From WTKD01 sp965243525 (lineage in GTDB: Bacteria; Spirochaetota; Spirochaetia; WTKD01): DNA of 64,000 bases. Location: the NCBI GenBank assembly GCA_965243525.1, contig OZ251568.1, positions 930,001 to 994,000 on the forward strand, written 5' to 3'. This document shows positions 36,889-46,207 of the stretch, one piece after another; the first letter of the stretch is position 1, and each line of letters opens with the position of its first letter. A model generated the notes under the pieces. That model was given only the letters and a program-made list of their open reading frames with translations, was not told the origin of the DNA and did no database searches. Made by a program: the position numbers and the translations under genes.

Positions 36889-37671
36889 ATGAATGCAAAA
36901 ACAATAGAACGCTTTAAAAACAACCAAGAACTACGTAGTATCTATCCGGTTTCCATCGCTGATCTCATGGCTCATTATGGAAAAGATCCGGTATTATGGG
37001 ATGTCCATATCGATATACCCAATGAATCTATTGTTGGAATTATGGGCCCAAATGGAGCAGGAAAATCAACCCTGGTGAAGGCCGTCCTTGGTGTCATTTC
37101 TAATATCACCGGAACCATCCACATATTTGGAAAGCCAATAAAACAACAGATGCATCGATTATCCTATGTGCCGCAACGTGAAAACGTTGACTGGGATTAT
37201 CCAATTACTGTTTTGGAATTGGTGCTGATGGGGCTCTATCGGGAAATAGGTATGTTCAAACGCGTATCTACTGCGGAGCGATACCGATGTATGCAAGCAT
37301 TAGAAATTGTGGGAATGACTGAATACAGCAATGTGCAAATTGGCGAACTCTCCGGAGGACAGCAACAACGTGTGTTTTTCGCACGATCATTGGTGCAGGA
37401 TTCAGACATTTATTTTCTCGATGAACCCTTTTCCGGAGTCGATGCAAAGACAGAATCTTCCCTCCAAGATGTATTACGCATGCTTCGAAAACGCAAAAAA
37501 TGTATCATCATGATTCATCACAACCTCGACACAGCACAAAAATTATTCGATCATCTTGTGTTTTTAAATGGAACTGTTATGGCGCAGGGTCCCATAGACG
37601 AAGTTTTCACCCCAAAGAACATAAAAAAGACCTATGCGGGAGAATCCAAATCTTTTTTGATGAACACATAA
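36889..37671 (+). CDS. troB: metal ABC transporter ATP-binding protein
   Basis: A 260-residue ABC ATPase with an extra N-terminal stretch of about 20 residues before the first strand. It has Walker A GPNGAGKST, the Q-loop in YVPQRENVDWDYP, the signature LSGGQQQRVFFARSL, Walker B IYFLDEPFSGVD and the switch His in MIHHNLD. YVPQR and the DWD motif are typical of Mn/Zn cluster ATPases such as TroB and ZnuC. It is the second gene of the tro operon, 11 bp after troA, and 1 bp before troC. Confidence 0.93.
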   Translation: MNAKTIERFKNNQELRSIYPVSIADLMAHYGKDPVLWDVHIDIPNESIVGIMGPNGAGKSTLVKAVLGVISNITGTIHIFGKPIKQQMHRLSYVPQRENVDWDYPITVLELVLMGLYREIGMFKRVSTAERYRCMQALEIVGMTEYSNVQIGELSGGQQQRVFFARSLVQDSDIYFLDEPFSGVDAKTESSLQDVLRMLRKRKKCIIMIHHNLDTAQKLFDHLVFLNGTVMAQGPIDEVFTPKNIKKTYAGESKSFLMNT

Positions 37672-37672
37672 C

Positions 37673-39001
37673 ATGATTGCCGCTCTGTTCACCTATAACA
37701 CAATGGTTGTTCTCGTTGGCACAAGTCTTCTTGGGTTTACCTCTGGGATATTGGGGTGTTTTTTGTTGTTACGAAAACGTTCACTGGTAAGCGATGCGAT
37801 TTCACATGCGAGCCTTCCAGGGATTGGCATTACCTTCATCATCCTCTATGCAGGAGGCGCCTCCATTTCAACACTGCCGTTATTAATTGGAGCTGCAATT
37901 ACCTGTCTTCTTGCCCTACTTTGCATACAATTTTTTGGAAAACTGAGCACCCTAAAGGAAGGAACAACCATCGCTGTGGTATTAAGCGCATTGTTTGGAT
38001 TTGGTATATTTTTATTGAGCATTATTCAAAAACTCCCTACGGCAAGTGCAAGCGGAATTAATCGATTTTTATACGGCAAACCTGCCTCAATCTTGTTTGA
38101 TGATGCAGTTACTATAGGGGTTATTTCTCTTATCTCTCTGCTAACGTTGTTTATTTTTTATCGCCCCATCCATGTATGTATTTTTGATCCACTGTTCGCG
38201 AGAACGCTCAACTACTCATCAGAAAAAACAGACATATTGCTATCGGTTTTAACCCTAGGAGTCATCCTTGCAGGGCTGCAAGCTGTGGGAATTATTCTTA
38301 TCATTGCCTTTCTCATTATTCCAGCAGTTTCTGCACAGATGTGGACAAAACAGTTGCACTTCATGATTATCATTGCAGGAGTGTTTGGATTGTTGAGCAC
38401 GATCATTGGAACGCTGTTTAGCGCACAATTTACCTATGCTCCTGCCGGCTCAATCATTGTGTTGAGCTCGGGATTCTTTTTCTTGCTGAGCATTCTTTTC
38501 GGAAAACGAAAGGGCGTCATAGCTACTGCCCGGATAATACGTTTCCAGCAAAGGACGCGGAATATTCAGCAATTTTTACGCGTATGGCAAGACAGCATTG
38601 AACATATTGCCCCTGATTCGCAAGAATCTATCATTAAGCAAATCAAACAAACATCCCTAACAAAAGAATATATTTTGCAAAGAACAGGGTGGTCCTCCCT
38701 CCAATTTCACAAGATAATTGCGCTAGTCACTCGAAACAAATGGACAGAAAAAACGCCTGAATACCGTCTGACAACCACTGGTATTCGTGCTGCCCTGCGG
38801 GTCATGCGAAAACACGAATTATATCATTTTCTCATTCGACATGAACCAAGCTTATTGCATACATTTTCTCATACGAAGAATATGCAAGAGATCAGCCCCC
38901 GAACACTCTTGTCAACAACAACGCACCAACTGCTTGAAGAAGAACATCCAGTGCTGTTTTCACCTGCTGTCGAATCTGTCTTAGGAGACCAATACGTATG
39001 A
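37673..39001 (+). CDS. troC: metal ABC transporter permease fused to a DtxR-like C-terminal domain
   Basis: A 442-residue protein, well above the usual 280-300 for the family. Residues 1-280 form a TroC/ZnuB-type permease with about eight membrane helices and the SDAISHASLPGIG loop. The remaining 160 are hydrophilic: a winged-helix-like part near 310-365 (DSQESIIKQIKQTSLTKE ... WSSLQFHKII), then YRLTTTGIRAALRVM and RKHELYHFL, matching the ligand helix of DtxR/MntR repressors. This is the layout of chlamydial YtgCR, where the repressor is cut from the permease. A release mechanism here is inference. The stop overlaps troD by 4 bp. Confidence 0.85.
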   Translation: MIAALFTYNTMVVLVGTSLLGFTSGILGCFLLLRKRSLVSDAISHASLPGIGITFIILYAGGASISTLPLLIGAAITCLLALLCIQFFGKLSTLKEGTTIAVVLSALFGFGIFLLSIIQKLPTASASGINRFLYGKPASILFDDAVTIGVISLISLLTLFIFYRPIHVCIFDPLFARTLNYSSEKTDILLSVLTLGVILAGLQAVGIILIIAFLIIPAVSAQMWTKQLHFMIIIAGVFGLLSTIIGTLFSAQFTYAPAGSIIVLSSGFFFLLSILFGKRKGVIATARIIRFQQRTRNIQQFLRVWQDSIEHIAPDSQESIIKQIKQTSLTKEYILQRTGWSSLQFHKIIALVTRNKWTEKTPEYRLTTTGIRAALRVMRKHELYHFLIRHEPSLLHTFSHTKNMQEISPRTLLSTTTHQLLEEEHPVLFSPAVESVLGDQYV

Positions 39002-39888
39002 TGCCCTTCACCTCTATCGATATCTGGATTTTTGCAATCAGCGTGACTGCGGCACTAGCCTGCGCACTTCCGGGAGGCATCCTTGTTCTCAGAGGAAATG
39101 CACTCATGACTGATGCAATCTCGCACGCTATTTTGCCAGGAATTGCCATCGCCTTCATTATCACCGGTTTAAGAAACAGCCTGCCCATGTTCCTTGGTGC
39201 TGTCTTCGCTGCAGTATTGCTTTCCATTGCACTTGAATATCTGCATAAAGTTACGCGAAGCGATGCCGGTGCCTTGCTTGGCATTTTGTTTAGCATATTT
39301 TTCTCCTTGGGACTTTTGCTTATGGCACGTGGTGCAAGTGATGTCGATCTTGACCCCTCTTGCGTACTTTTTGGAGCACTTGAGCTCACCCCATTGCTCT
39401 CAGTTTCAGTCCTTGGATTGTCGATGCCCCCCGCATTCTTACAATTATTCATTCTTGCGTGCGTACACATCGTTATATTTTTTGTGTTTAAGAAAGAGAT
39501 ATCGCTGTTTATTTTCGATCCATTATTTGCCAAAATGCAGGGCATTCCCGTGAATCTTATACGATACATCCTCATTGCAGACATCGCGATCACCAATGTA
39601 GCCTTGTTCGAAATTGCCGGAAGTATCATGACCATTGCCTTGTTTGTAATTCCTGCTGCAACAGCACAGCTGTTCACCAAGCGATTGTTAACTTTTTTTC
39701 TTGCTACCATCGGGTTTGGAATAATTGCCATGATCAGCGGATTTATGCTGTCGATTGGAATTCCACTCCTGACAAATCTATCAGACACCAGCATTGCCGG
39801 AGGAGCATCGGTAACCGCATTTATTATTTTGATTTTTGCGTTATTGATCCAACATCATTTGAAAACCCGAAATACAGTCTTCAAATAG
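38998..39888 (+). CDS. troD: metal ABC transporter permease
   Basis: A 296-residue permease of the Mn/Zn cluster, second permease of the tro operon. The family motif LMTDAISHAILPGIAIAF lies near residue 35 and contains the conserved His/Asp residues. About eight to nine membrane helices follow, with the IPAATAQL block near the end. Unlike troC it has no C-terminal extension. The ATGA overlap with troC implies coupled translation. Its 3' end overlaps the convergent thiQ by 8 bp, so the two operons converge with no room for a terminator. Confidence 0.92.
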   Translation: MMPFTSIDIWIFAISVTAALACALPGGILVLRGNALMTDAISHAILPGIAIAFIITGLRNSLPMFLGAVFAAVLLSIALEYLHKVTRSDAGALLGILFSIFFSLGLLLMARGASDVDLDPSCVLFGALELTPLLSVSVLGLSMPPAFLQLFILACVHIVIFFVFKKEISLFIFDPLFAKMQGIPVNLIRYILIADIAITNVALFEIAGSIMTIALFVIPAATAQLFTKRLLTFFLATIGFGIIAMISGFMLSIGIPLLTNLSDTSIAGGASVTAFIILIFALLIQHHLKTRNTVFK

Positions 39889-40996
39889 CATCCTTCAATC
39901 GCTCAATGTTCTCCTGCACCGGCACAATGTGCTCTGCTGCGATGTGTATCATACATGTATCTGTTGAAATACTGTGATGGGTGAGTGCTTGGATTCTTTC
40001 GCTCTCTGCGCCGTGTAATGAGCCAAGTTCTATACGCCAATAAAATCCATGAAATTCCTGTGCATATACCCGCGCCGGTGCAGAAATTCCGCCCACACTC
40101 GACGCATCTACTCCTGGTTCATGCTGATCTGCAGCACCAATAGTGATGTGTTCATTTCGTACAATACACGACACTGTATCGCCGATACCATATGCCCCTT
40201 CGTTTGGAACCACGCAATTAAAATTTCCCCAATCTTTGTGGGATAGGTTCCACGTGTCATTCTGCTGTGCGCAGATTTCTGCTCTAATGAGGCTATACTC
40301 CCCCAATAATGCCGCCGCCGCCTCTGTTTTTGGATGATAATACAAAGATGCTGCATCCCCATACATGCACACCTGTCCATCCTCCAATCCCAAAATATCA
40401 TCCCCAAGATACAAAGCCTCCTCACGATTATGGGTTACATACAATAATGTCGCATCGTTTTGTTTAACGTAGTCTTGCAACATCGTCTGCATCTTGATTC
40501 GCATGCCTCCTTCTAATGCTCCCAAGGCCTCATCACAGAGAAGAACCGATGGCTTATACGCAATTGCTCGTGCAATGGCAACACGTTGTTGCTGTCCTCC
40601 TGAAAGGCTGTTTACTGAGCGCATTGCAAATGCCTCAAGTTCACAATGCTGCAGAAGTTCGTCTACTTTTTTTCGTGTTTCATGCGGTGCAGTATTTCTG
40701 ATGCGTAATCCATAGGCGATATTGTCAAATACATTCATATGCGGAAACAAGGCATAGTCTTGAAAAATAAACCCAATGTTTCGATCTTCCAGTTTTAAGG
40801 TATGAATAGCAGCGCCGTTGTTGATGATACTTCCCCGAGCTAATGGCAAAAAGCCTGCAATCGTATAGAGCAAACTTGTTTTTCCCGATCCGCTTTTTCC
40901 CACAATGGTGGTTATAGCATTGCTTCGAAAATTACAATCAACCCTCAGTTGAAACTTTCCTCGTTGGCACAAGACATCCTTCAATACTAACGACAT
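39881..40996 (-). CDS. thiQ: thiamine-type ABC transporter ATP-binding protein
   Basis: An ABC ATPase of about 371 residues in the thiBPQ unit. It has Walker A GKSGSGKTS, a Q-loop in FIFQDYALFPH and the signature LSGGQQQRVAIARAI. Walker B reads LLCDEALGALE: Pro of the usual DEP is Ala and the Asp of the D-loop SALD is Glu. The switch His is VTHNREEAL. The C-terminal 130 residues are a TOBE-type beta domain, so it is longer than E. coli ThiQ. I chose the ATG at 40996; an ATG 19 codons upstream (41053) is also possible. The gap of 138 bp to thiP is larger than other junctions here. Confidence 0.8.
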   Translation of the reverse strand: MSLVLKDVLCQRGKFQLRVDCNFRSNAITTIVGKSGSGKTSLLYTIAGFLPLARGSIINNGAAIHTLKLEDRNIGFIFQDYALFPHMNVFDNIAYGLRIRNTAPHETRKKVDELLQHCELEAFAMRSVNSLSGGQQQRVAIARAIAYKPSVLLCDEALGALEGGMRIKMQTMLQDYVKQNDATLLYVTHNREEALYLGDDILGLEDGQVCMYGDAASLYYHPKTEAAAALLGEYSLIRAEICAQQNDTWNLSHKDWGNFNCVVPNEGAYGIGDTVSCIVRNEHITIGAADQHEPGVDASSVGGISAPARVYAQEFHGFYWRIELGSLHGAESERIQALTHHSISTDTCMIHIAAEHIVPVQENIERLKDAI

Positions 40997-41134
40997 TACG
41001 CTAGTATTATGTACGTAATCCTGCGCCATTACTATGGAGCCCGATGTAACCATTCGTCGCGCATACTGATATCGGTAAAGTATCTATTTTGTAGGTATAC
41101 CTGCAAGGATGTGGCCTTCTGCTCTGATTTGGAA

Positions 41135-42739
41135 TTATGTCCAATAGGCTTTGCGTTGGAGGGTTTCAATGTACTGTGTTATCAATGCTACAAAAAGAAC
41201 AATCACCAGGGATACTATGATTCCTTCTTCAAAACGATATCGACTGATGCTGCGAAACAAATACACCGATAAAGCAGGGATGCGATCTCGCGTTCCAAAA
41301 TACAAAACTGCATTAAATTCGCCAAATGAAATAAGCAAGCCCATGCTCGCACTTGAAAGAACTATGGAACGAGACATCGGCAATCTAACGCTAAAAAATT
41401 CTTTCACCCACCCTGCCCCAAGATTACGTGGTGCATAGATCATCGTCTCTGAAAATCGTTGTACGTAATCCATGCATCTGGGAACGATGAATGGAAGGGT
41501 CAACGTGCTGTGGACAAGCACAACAAACACCGAAGAATGCACTGTTCTTGGAATAATTGTTAACAAAGAAAGCACCAAGATGAACGATGATAGGCATAGA
41601 GGTATCCCTGATACGCTGTTTATAAAAAATCGTTGCAGGAGGGTGCTCCGGATGCCTGCAGAGCAGAGCAAAACCGCTATACTTGCACAGAGGCATGCGG
41701 TGGCCATCCCAATTGCAAGCGTTTTTCCAAGACTGAGGCCCACCGAACCAAGATTAATCAATTCATTCGTAACGAGAATCGATCTCTTCTCATAAATTTT
41801 TACTGCGATGGCAATGAGCGGAAGGACTAGCAAGGTCCATAAGCTGCCTATATACGCCCAATGGAACAACCCTGGCTTAGCAATCTGCACCGATGCATCG
41901 ATTGATCGATAGGATGGTTCTCGCGATTGTCTCCGCAAGACAAGCATATAGGTGGTGATGATGAGTATTCCAATCAAAGCTTGAAATCCTGCAATCGCAC
42001 TCGCGCGTCCTATGTTTAGGCCATCGAGCAATGCTTCATAGATCATGACTTCTAATGTGCTGTCCCGAGGGCCGCTTCCTAATACAATAACGACGATAAA
42101 ACTGGTAAAACAAAACAAAAACGTAATGCCTGCTGCGTGGATAATGGAAGGAAGCAGTAGAGGAAGTTGCACCGTTAAAAATCGTTTTGTTTTTGAAGCT
42201 CCCATACCTTGTGCTACAAGTGCATACCCCATAATTGAACGTTGGAGGGCTTGTCCGACAAAACGTATGAAAATTCCCATATCATAGAGAACATGCGCAC
42301 CGATGATAGCCCAACTATTGTATAGAAAGGGAACCGAAGGCATCGGAAGCCACCGATTGATGATTCCATTGTTGCCAAACACAAGAATAACGTAGAGAAC
42401 AAAAATCACCGGCGGAAGACAAAAGGGCAATATGCTGAATATCTGCAATGCTGCACTCGCTATGTTTGTTTTTTTGCCATTTCCTATGGAATAACGAGCC
42501 CAATACCAGGCTCCTGGAATGCCAACGAGCATGCATCCTAATGTGCTGAGACTTGCTTGCCGAAGTGTTCTCAGAAATATCGATTGAAATCGAGGGTCTT
42601 GGATGAGTTTTGTGAATGCAGCAACGGAAAAATTGTTTAAAAATGCAAAAGAAATGGGTAATACCAGAAGCACCAAGGCGCCAAGTAATATCCATTGTCC
42701 AACAGCAGATCGTGTCACTGACTCATAAGTTGATTCCAA
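41135..42739 (-). CDS. thiP: thiamine-type ABC transporter permease (two-domain)
   Basis: A 534-residue permease with two tandem transport domains and about twelve membrane helices. EAA-like loops are seen in both halves: GMGASKTKRFLTVQLPLLLPS and ETMIYAPRNLGAGWVKEF. This is the fused ThiP/FbpB architecture. Its start overlaps the end of thiB by 25 bp. The substrate is taken from the ThiB-like binding protein; the permease alone does not reveal it. It is the middle gene of the unit. Confidence 0.87.
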   Translation of the reverse strand: MESTYESVTRSAVGQWILLGALVLLVLPISFAFLNNFSVAAFTKLIQDPRFQSIFLRTLRQASLSTLGCMLVGIPGAWYWARYSIGNGKKTNIASAALQIFSILPFCLPPVIFVLYVILVFGNNGIINRWLPMPSVPFLYNSWAIIGAHVLYDMGIFIRFVGQALQRSIMGYALVAQGMGASKTKRFLTVQLPLLLPSIIHAAGITFLFCFTSFIVVIVLGSGPRDSTLEVMIYEALLDGLNIGRASAIAGFQALIGILIITTYMLVLRRQSREPSYRSIDASVQIAKPGLFHWAYIGSLWTLLVLPLIAIAVKIYEKRSILVTNELINLGSVGLSLGKTLAIGMATACLCASIAVLLCSAGIRSTLLQRFFINSVSGIPLCLSSFILVLSLLTIIPRTVHSSVFVVLVHSTLTLPFIVPRCMDYVQRFSETMIYAPRNLGAGWVKEFFSVRLPMSRSIVLSSASMGLLISFGEFNAVLYFGTRDRIPALSVYLFRSISRYRFEEGIIVSLVIVLFVALITQYIETLQRKAYWT

Positions 42740-43734
42740 GAATCAAGCCACACATCACCATGCGTTTTAATCTTTTCATAGGAAAGATGGAGAGTGGGAA
42801 ATTCCGTTTCTAATGCTTGAAAGGAATCAGGCGTTTCAACATCTGTGCGAATAGGATACATAAAATTCTTTAGAGGCACTGCTTCTTGTATCGCAACATC
42901 TTGCAAAAACAAAACAAAAGTCTCAGCGAGCTGAGGATTCTTTGCATATGCAGTGACTCCTGCCCCTTCAACTTGCACATAATGTCCATCTGCAAACACT
43001 GCCGCCTTGTAGCGATCACTCTGCTCAAATTCAATGTGATATGCAGGACTCGTGGTATAACTCAAGACAAGTGGCGCTTCTCCTGCTGTAAACATGCCAT
43101 ATCCAGTGGTCCAGCCATCAGTTATCGTGAGTATTGATTTGTTTAGATTTTGCCAATACGCAAGAAAGTCAGATTCTCCGAATGCGGCAATAGTCCAATA
43201 AAAAAAGGAGAGCCCCGGGCTGGATGTGCCTGGATGCATGAGCACCAATGATTTGTTAAATCGTGACTCGGTTAATTCAAGCAGTGATTGTGGTGGTTGA
43301 GAAATGCGCTCTGAATCATAGATGATGGCAAAATATCCATAATCAAAGGGAACAAGATAAGGCGGCAACACCCCTTCAATGGCAGCAATATCCGCAACAT
43401 GCGCTATTGGCTTTTGTCGCAAAATTCCTAACGATTCAACCAAGGGAACCATGTTATTGTCTATTCCAACAACAACATCGGGGCGATCAGGATCATCTTT
43501 GGTATATTGCTGGGCAAGCTGTGCCGTCACCACTGCATCTCCTCCATTGATATAGACAAGATCCACACCGTGTCGCTCTTCGAACAACTGCTCCACCTGA
43601 GGGCCCAATCCCCATTCAGACACAAAAGAATCATAGGCAAGAACATCTAGGTTCTGCATTCCTTCTTCTGCAGTCGGGAATGCACTCACTAGTGCGCAGG
43701 TCAACATGACAAGACAAGCAATTTTGATATTCAT
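42715..43734 (-). CDS. thiB: thiamine ABC transporter substrate-binding protein
   Basis: A 339-residue periplasmic protein resembling ThiB/TbpA, which bind thiamine and its phosphates. After a signal peptide (cleavage near SAFP) the mature opening VLAYDSFVSEWGLGPQV is characteristic of ThiB. Other matches are PDVVVGIDNNMV, YGYFAIIYD and the aromatic-rich TDGWTTGYGMFTAGEAPLVLSYTTSPAY. The last block carries the Trp/Tyr residues that stack on thiamine in relatives. The upstream 134 bp do not contain a recognisable TPP riboswitch, so regulation is not by that route. The promoter leaves no leader. Confidence 0.88.
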   Translation of the reverse strand: MNIKIACLVMLTCALVSAFPTAEEGMQNLDVLAYDSFVSEWGLGPQVEQLFEERHGVDLVYINGGDAVVTAQLAQQYTKDDPDRPDVVVGIDNNMVPLVESLGILRQKPIAHVADIAAIEGVLPPYLVPFDYGYFAIIYDSERISQPPQSLLELTESRFNKSLVLMHPGTSSPGLSFFYWTIAAFGESDFLAYWQNLNKSILTITDGWTTGYGMFTAGEAPLVLSYTTSPAYHIEFEQSDRYKAAVFADGHYVQVEGAGVTAYAKNPQLAETFVLFLQDVAIQEAVPLKNFMYPIRTDVETPDSFQALETEFPTLHLSYEKIKTHGDVWLDSWNQLMSQ

Positions 43735-43739
43735 AGGCT

Positions 43740-43768
43740 ACAATACCAATTGAATAACACGCCGTCAA
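43740..43768 (-). promoter_or_regulatory. promoter of thiBPQ, leaderless spacing
   Basis: On the minus strand TTGACG (43768-43763), 17 bp spacer, TATTGT (43745-43740), then 5 bases to the ATG at 43734. Confidence 0.7.
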
Positions 43769-43868
43769 TAAATTAGAATATAGTTTCCTGACTGCATTTT
43801 TTTGTAAGTGCGGATCGTATAGCGAAACAAATTTTTAATAGTGCGCTATATGAATTAGGGGTCTATGG

Positions 43869-44960
43869 ATGGAACAAATACAATTACCTCTGACTTTTAT
43901 TCTTAGCAATGACGCCAGAGGATTCCTCAAACGCAACAACATCAATTCTTCAAATATCCACCTATCAGATGGGCGAGTATTACCCGGGATTCGTATCAAC
44001 AAATACCACATGAATTTTTTGCAGAGTTTTTTGTTTAATGGATACCTTATGAGTAGCGAGCTTTGTATCAAGGACATCGCCCAGGAGCGAGCAGCGTTCA
44101 CTGATGTTACAAAGGCCTTTATCTTTTCTGCACTCTATCGAAGATTTGATTGTGAAACCTTTGATTTACTTACCAATCAAGAAATTGTAAGTCGATGGAA
44201 CAGACAACACCCACGACTGCTTCTCACCTATGAACGCCGCAATAACGGAAAGATAAATCAGCTTCTTGCCCCACGGAAAAATAGTATCGACAAATCTCAA
44301 AAGAGGGTGATAGAACATGCCATTAGTCAATTAACTGACGCCACACTCTATAATGAGAATCCTGAGATGGTGCATGCCATCGCAACAAATTTTCTTGTCA
44401 ACTGTAGTTCTGCAACAAAGCTCTTGTTTTATTTGTTTAATCACAATAAGCACCCACTAATGTTGAATCAGCTGAGCACGCTGCTCGCACAGTATCTTCG
44501 GAAAATTCGTATAGCTGATTATTTCAGCATGCTTTTGATTGAGTTAACCCTTCAGGTATCGATGCAACATGGACAAACGTGGATGCTCGACAACACCCCT
44601 GCTTCTTATGGTCCAAACTCATTGGATAATGTATCTACGTATGTAATTTGGAGTTTCAGCCAGCGCCAGAACATTCCAAAAGAACGAGTACAATTACGCG
44701 TTGCTTTATCGAACAAAAAATCAGAGTTTCACAACCTACATACCCGCCTGACCCAAGATACCGATGAAGTACTTCGTCACGCAAATATCCAAGAATACTA
44801 TCTAAGCAACGACGATCCTGCAAAGGACAGGAAGCTAGGACTCACCTATCTTTCCTATGTTGAAAACGAATGCAAAAATTTGAACCTTCATTTTGAATCC
44901 TTCATCAGCACCATTCCTGATTTACAACAGGCACTTTACAACGTATCACTTCTTATCTAA
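43869..44960 (+). CDS. conserved-looking protein of unknown function
   Basis: A 363-residue, predominantly helical soluble protein with no signal peptide or membrane helix. I do not recognise a family. The N-terminal 60 residues show strand-helix alternation (QLPLTFILSN ... VLPGIRINKY), the middle is helical with several basic stretches, and the C-terminal third contains heptad-like leucines. AGGGG lies 8 bases before the ATG. It is divergent from thiB and precedes the frc operon by about 200 bp, with no evident link to either. Confidence 0.75.
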   Translation: MEQIQLPLTFILSNDARGFLKRNNINSSNIHLSDGRVLPGIRINKYHMNFLQSFLFNGYLMSSELCIKDIAQERAAFTDVTKAFIFSALYRRFDCETFDLLTNQEIVSRWNRQHPRLLLTYERRNNGKINQLLAPRKNSIDKSQKRVIEHAISQLTDATLYNENPEMVHAIATNFLVNCSSATKLLFYLFNHNKHPLMLNQLSTLLAQYLRKIRIADYFSMLLIELTLQVSMQHGQTWMLDNTPASYGPNSLDNVSTYVIWSFSQRQNIPKERVQLRVALSNKKSEFHNLHTRLTQDTDEVLRHANIQEYYLSNDDPAKDRKLGLTYLSYVENECKNLNLHFESFISTIPDLQQALYNVSLLI

Positions 44961-45026
44961 AAACAAAGGACCAATCTTGCTGAGATACTCACCATGAAAC
45001 AAATTTTTCTATATTCTTATCCAAAA

Positions 45027-45068
45027 GTAAACGTTTACACTTGGACAGAAAATTCCAAAAAAGATAAT
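45027..45068 (+). promoter_or_regulatory. LacI-family-type operator and promoter of the frc operon
   Basis: A perfect 12-bp palindrome GTAAACGTTTAC (45027-45038) has the AACGTT centre of LacI/GalR-family operators. It lies 2 bp upstream of TTGGAC (45041-45046), with 16 bp to GATAAT (45063-45068). A degenerate second site with the same AACGTT centre (45093-45098) lies 63 bp downstream, about six helical turns, compatible with looping. Control by a sugar-responsive LacI-type repressor is inference; no regulator gene is adjacent. Confidence 0.6.
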
Positions 45069-45166
45069 CTAAAAATATACTAATCTATGTTTAACGTTGC
45101 GTTGGGCATAATCCTAGGCGACTAGCAGCACCGTTAACTATTTAGTACAATTTTCATGGAGGAAAT

Positions 45167-46204
45167 ATGAAAAAATTTACTATATGTATAACTATAATTT
45201 TTATGGTGTTAGGCATTCCCTCGTTTCTTTTTGCGGCAGGGGGGTCTGAAACCGATAAAACTATTGTTGGACTTATCACCAAGACCAATACAAACCCTTT
45301 CTTTGTGAAGATGCGAGAAGGCGCCCAAGAAAAGGCTGATGAACTTGGAGTAGAACTGCGAACCTTTGCTGGTGAGTTTGATGGCGATAACGAATCACAG
45401 GTTGAGGCAATAGAAAACCTCATCGCAGTAGGCGCCAAAGGCATTCTTATTACACCAAGTGACACCAAGGGAGTTGTTCCCGCTGTGCAGAAGGCACGCG
45501 ACGCTGGCATCTTGGTAATCGCTTTGGACACACCACTCGATCCAATAGACGCTGCTGATGCTACGTTTGCAACAGACAATTTCAAAGCAGGCGAGTACAT
45601 TGGAAAATGGGCTGTTGAAAAAATGGGTGCAGATGCTGCCTATGCGCGCATTGCATTACTTGATCTGAGTGCTGACGAGTTTACCGTCGATGTATTACGG
45701 AATCAAGGATTTTTGCAAGGATTTGGTATAGATACAAAAAATATCAACAAGATGGGAGATGAAAATGATTCTCGTATCGTTGGAAACGATATCACACGCG
45801 GATCAGAAGAGGGTGGACGAACCGCCATGGAAAACCTCCTGCAAGTCGATCCTGATGTCAACTTGGTCTACACAATCAACGAACCTGCTGCTGCCGGTGC
45901 CTATGAGGCTTTGAAAGCTGTTGGTCGTGAAGAAGATGTCCTTATCGTTTCTATAGACGGGGGATGTCCTGGCGTACAAAACGTAAAAGAAGGCATCATT
46001 GGTGCTACTTCTATGCAGTTTCCATTACTCATGGCATCGCTTGGCGTTGAAGCCATCGTCGAGTACGTAAACACTGGTGCGGTACCGCAGACTACTCCTG
46101 GTCTTGATTTCTTCGACACTGGGGTAGAACTTATTACCGACGAACCAGTAAACGGCGTTCCTTCAATAGATTCTGAAGAAGGTCTTACAAAATGCTGGGG
46201 GTAA
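45167..46204 (+). CDS. frcB: sugar ABC transporter substrate-binding protein (FrcB-like)
   Basis: A 345-residue ribose/galactose-type periplasmic binding protein. The signal ends SFLFAAG, followed by a typical mature start GSETDKTIVGLITKTNTNPFF. A conserved DGDNESQVEAIENLI helix and the hinge segment (LVYTINEPAAAGAYEAL) are seen, with GRDEDVLIVSIDGG-like ligand contacts. It most resembles FrcB, the fructose binding protein of Sinorhizobium. The sugar cannot be confirmed from sequence. GGAGG lies 6 bases before the ATG. Confidence 0.85.
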   Translation: MKKFTICITIIFMVLGIPSFLFAAGGSETDKTIVGLITKTNTNPFFVKMREGAQEKADELGVELRTFAGEFDGDNESQVEAIENLIAVGAKGILITPSDTKGVVPAVQKARDAGILVIALDTPLDPIDAADATFATDNFKAGEYIGKWAVEKMGADAAYARIALLDLSADEFTVDVLRNQGFLQGFGIDTKNINKMGDENDSRIVGNDITRGSEEGGRTAMENLLQVDPDVNLVYTINEPAAAGAYEALKAVGREEDVLIVSIDGGCPGVQNVKEGIIGATSMQFPLLMASLGVEAIVEYVNTGAVPQTTPGLDFFDTGVELITDEPVNGVPSIDSEEGLTKCWG

Positions 46205-46207
46205 TCC

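Noticed and set aside
43735..43868. TPP riboswitch upstream of thiB
   Set aside because: Looked for the CTGAGA, GGGGTGC and ACCTGA-type core on the minus strand; none is present, and the promoter leaves no leader for a riboswitch.
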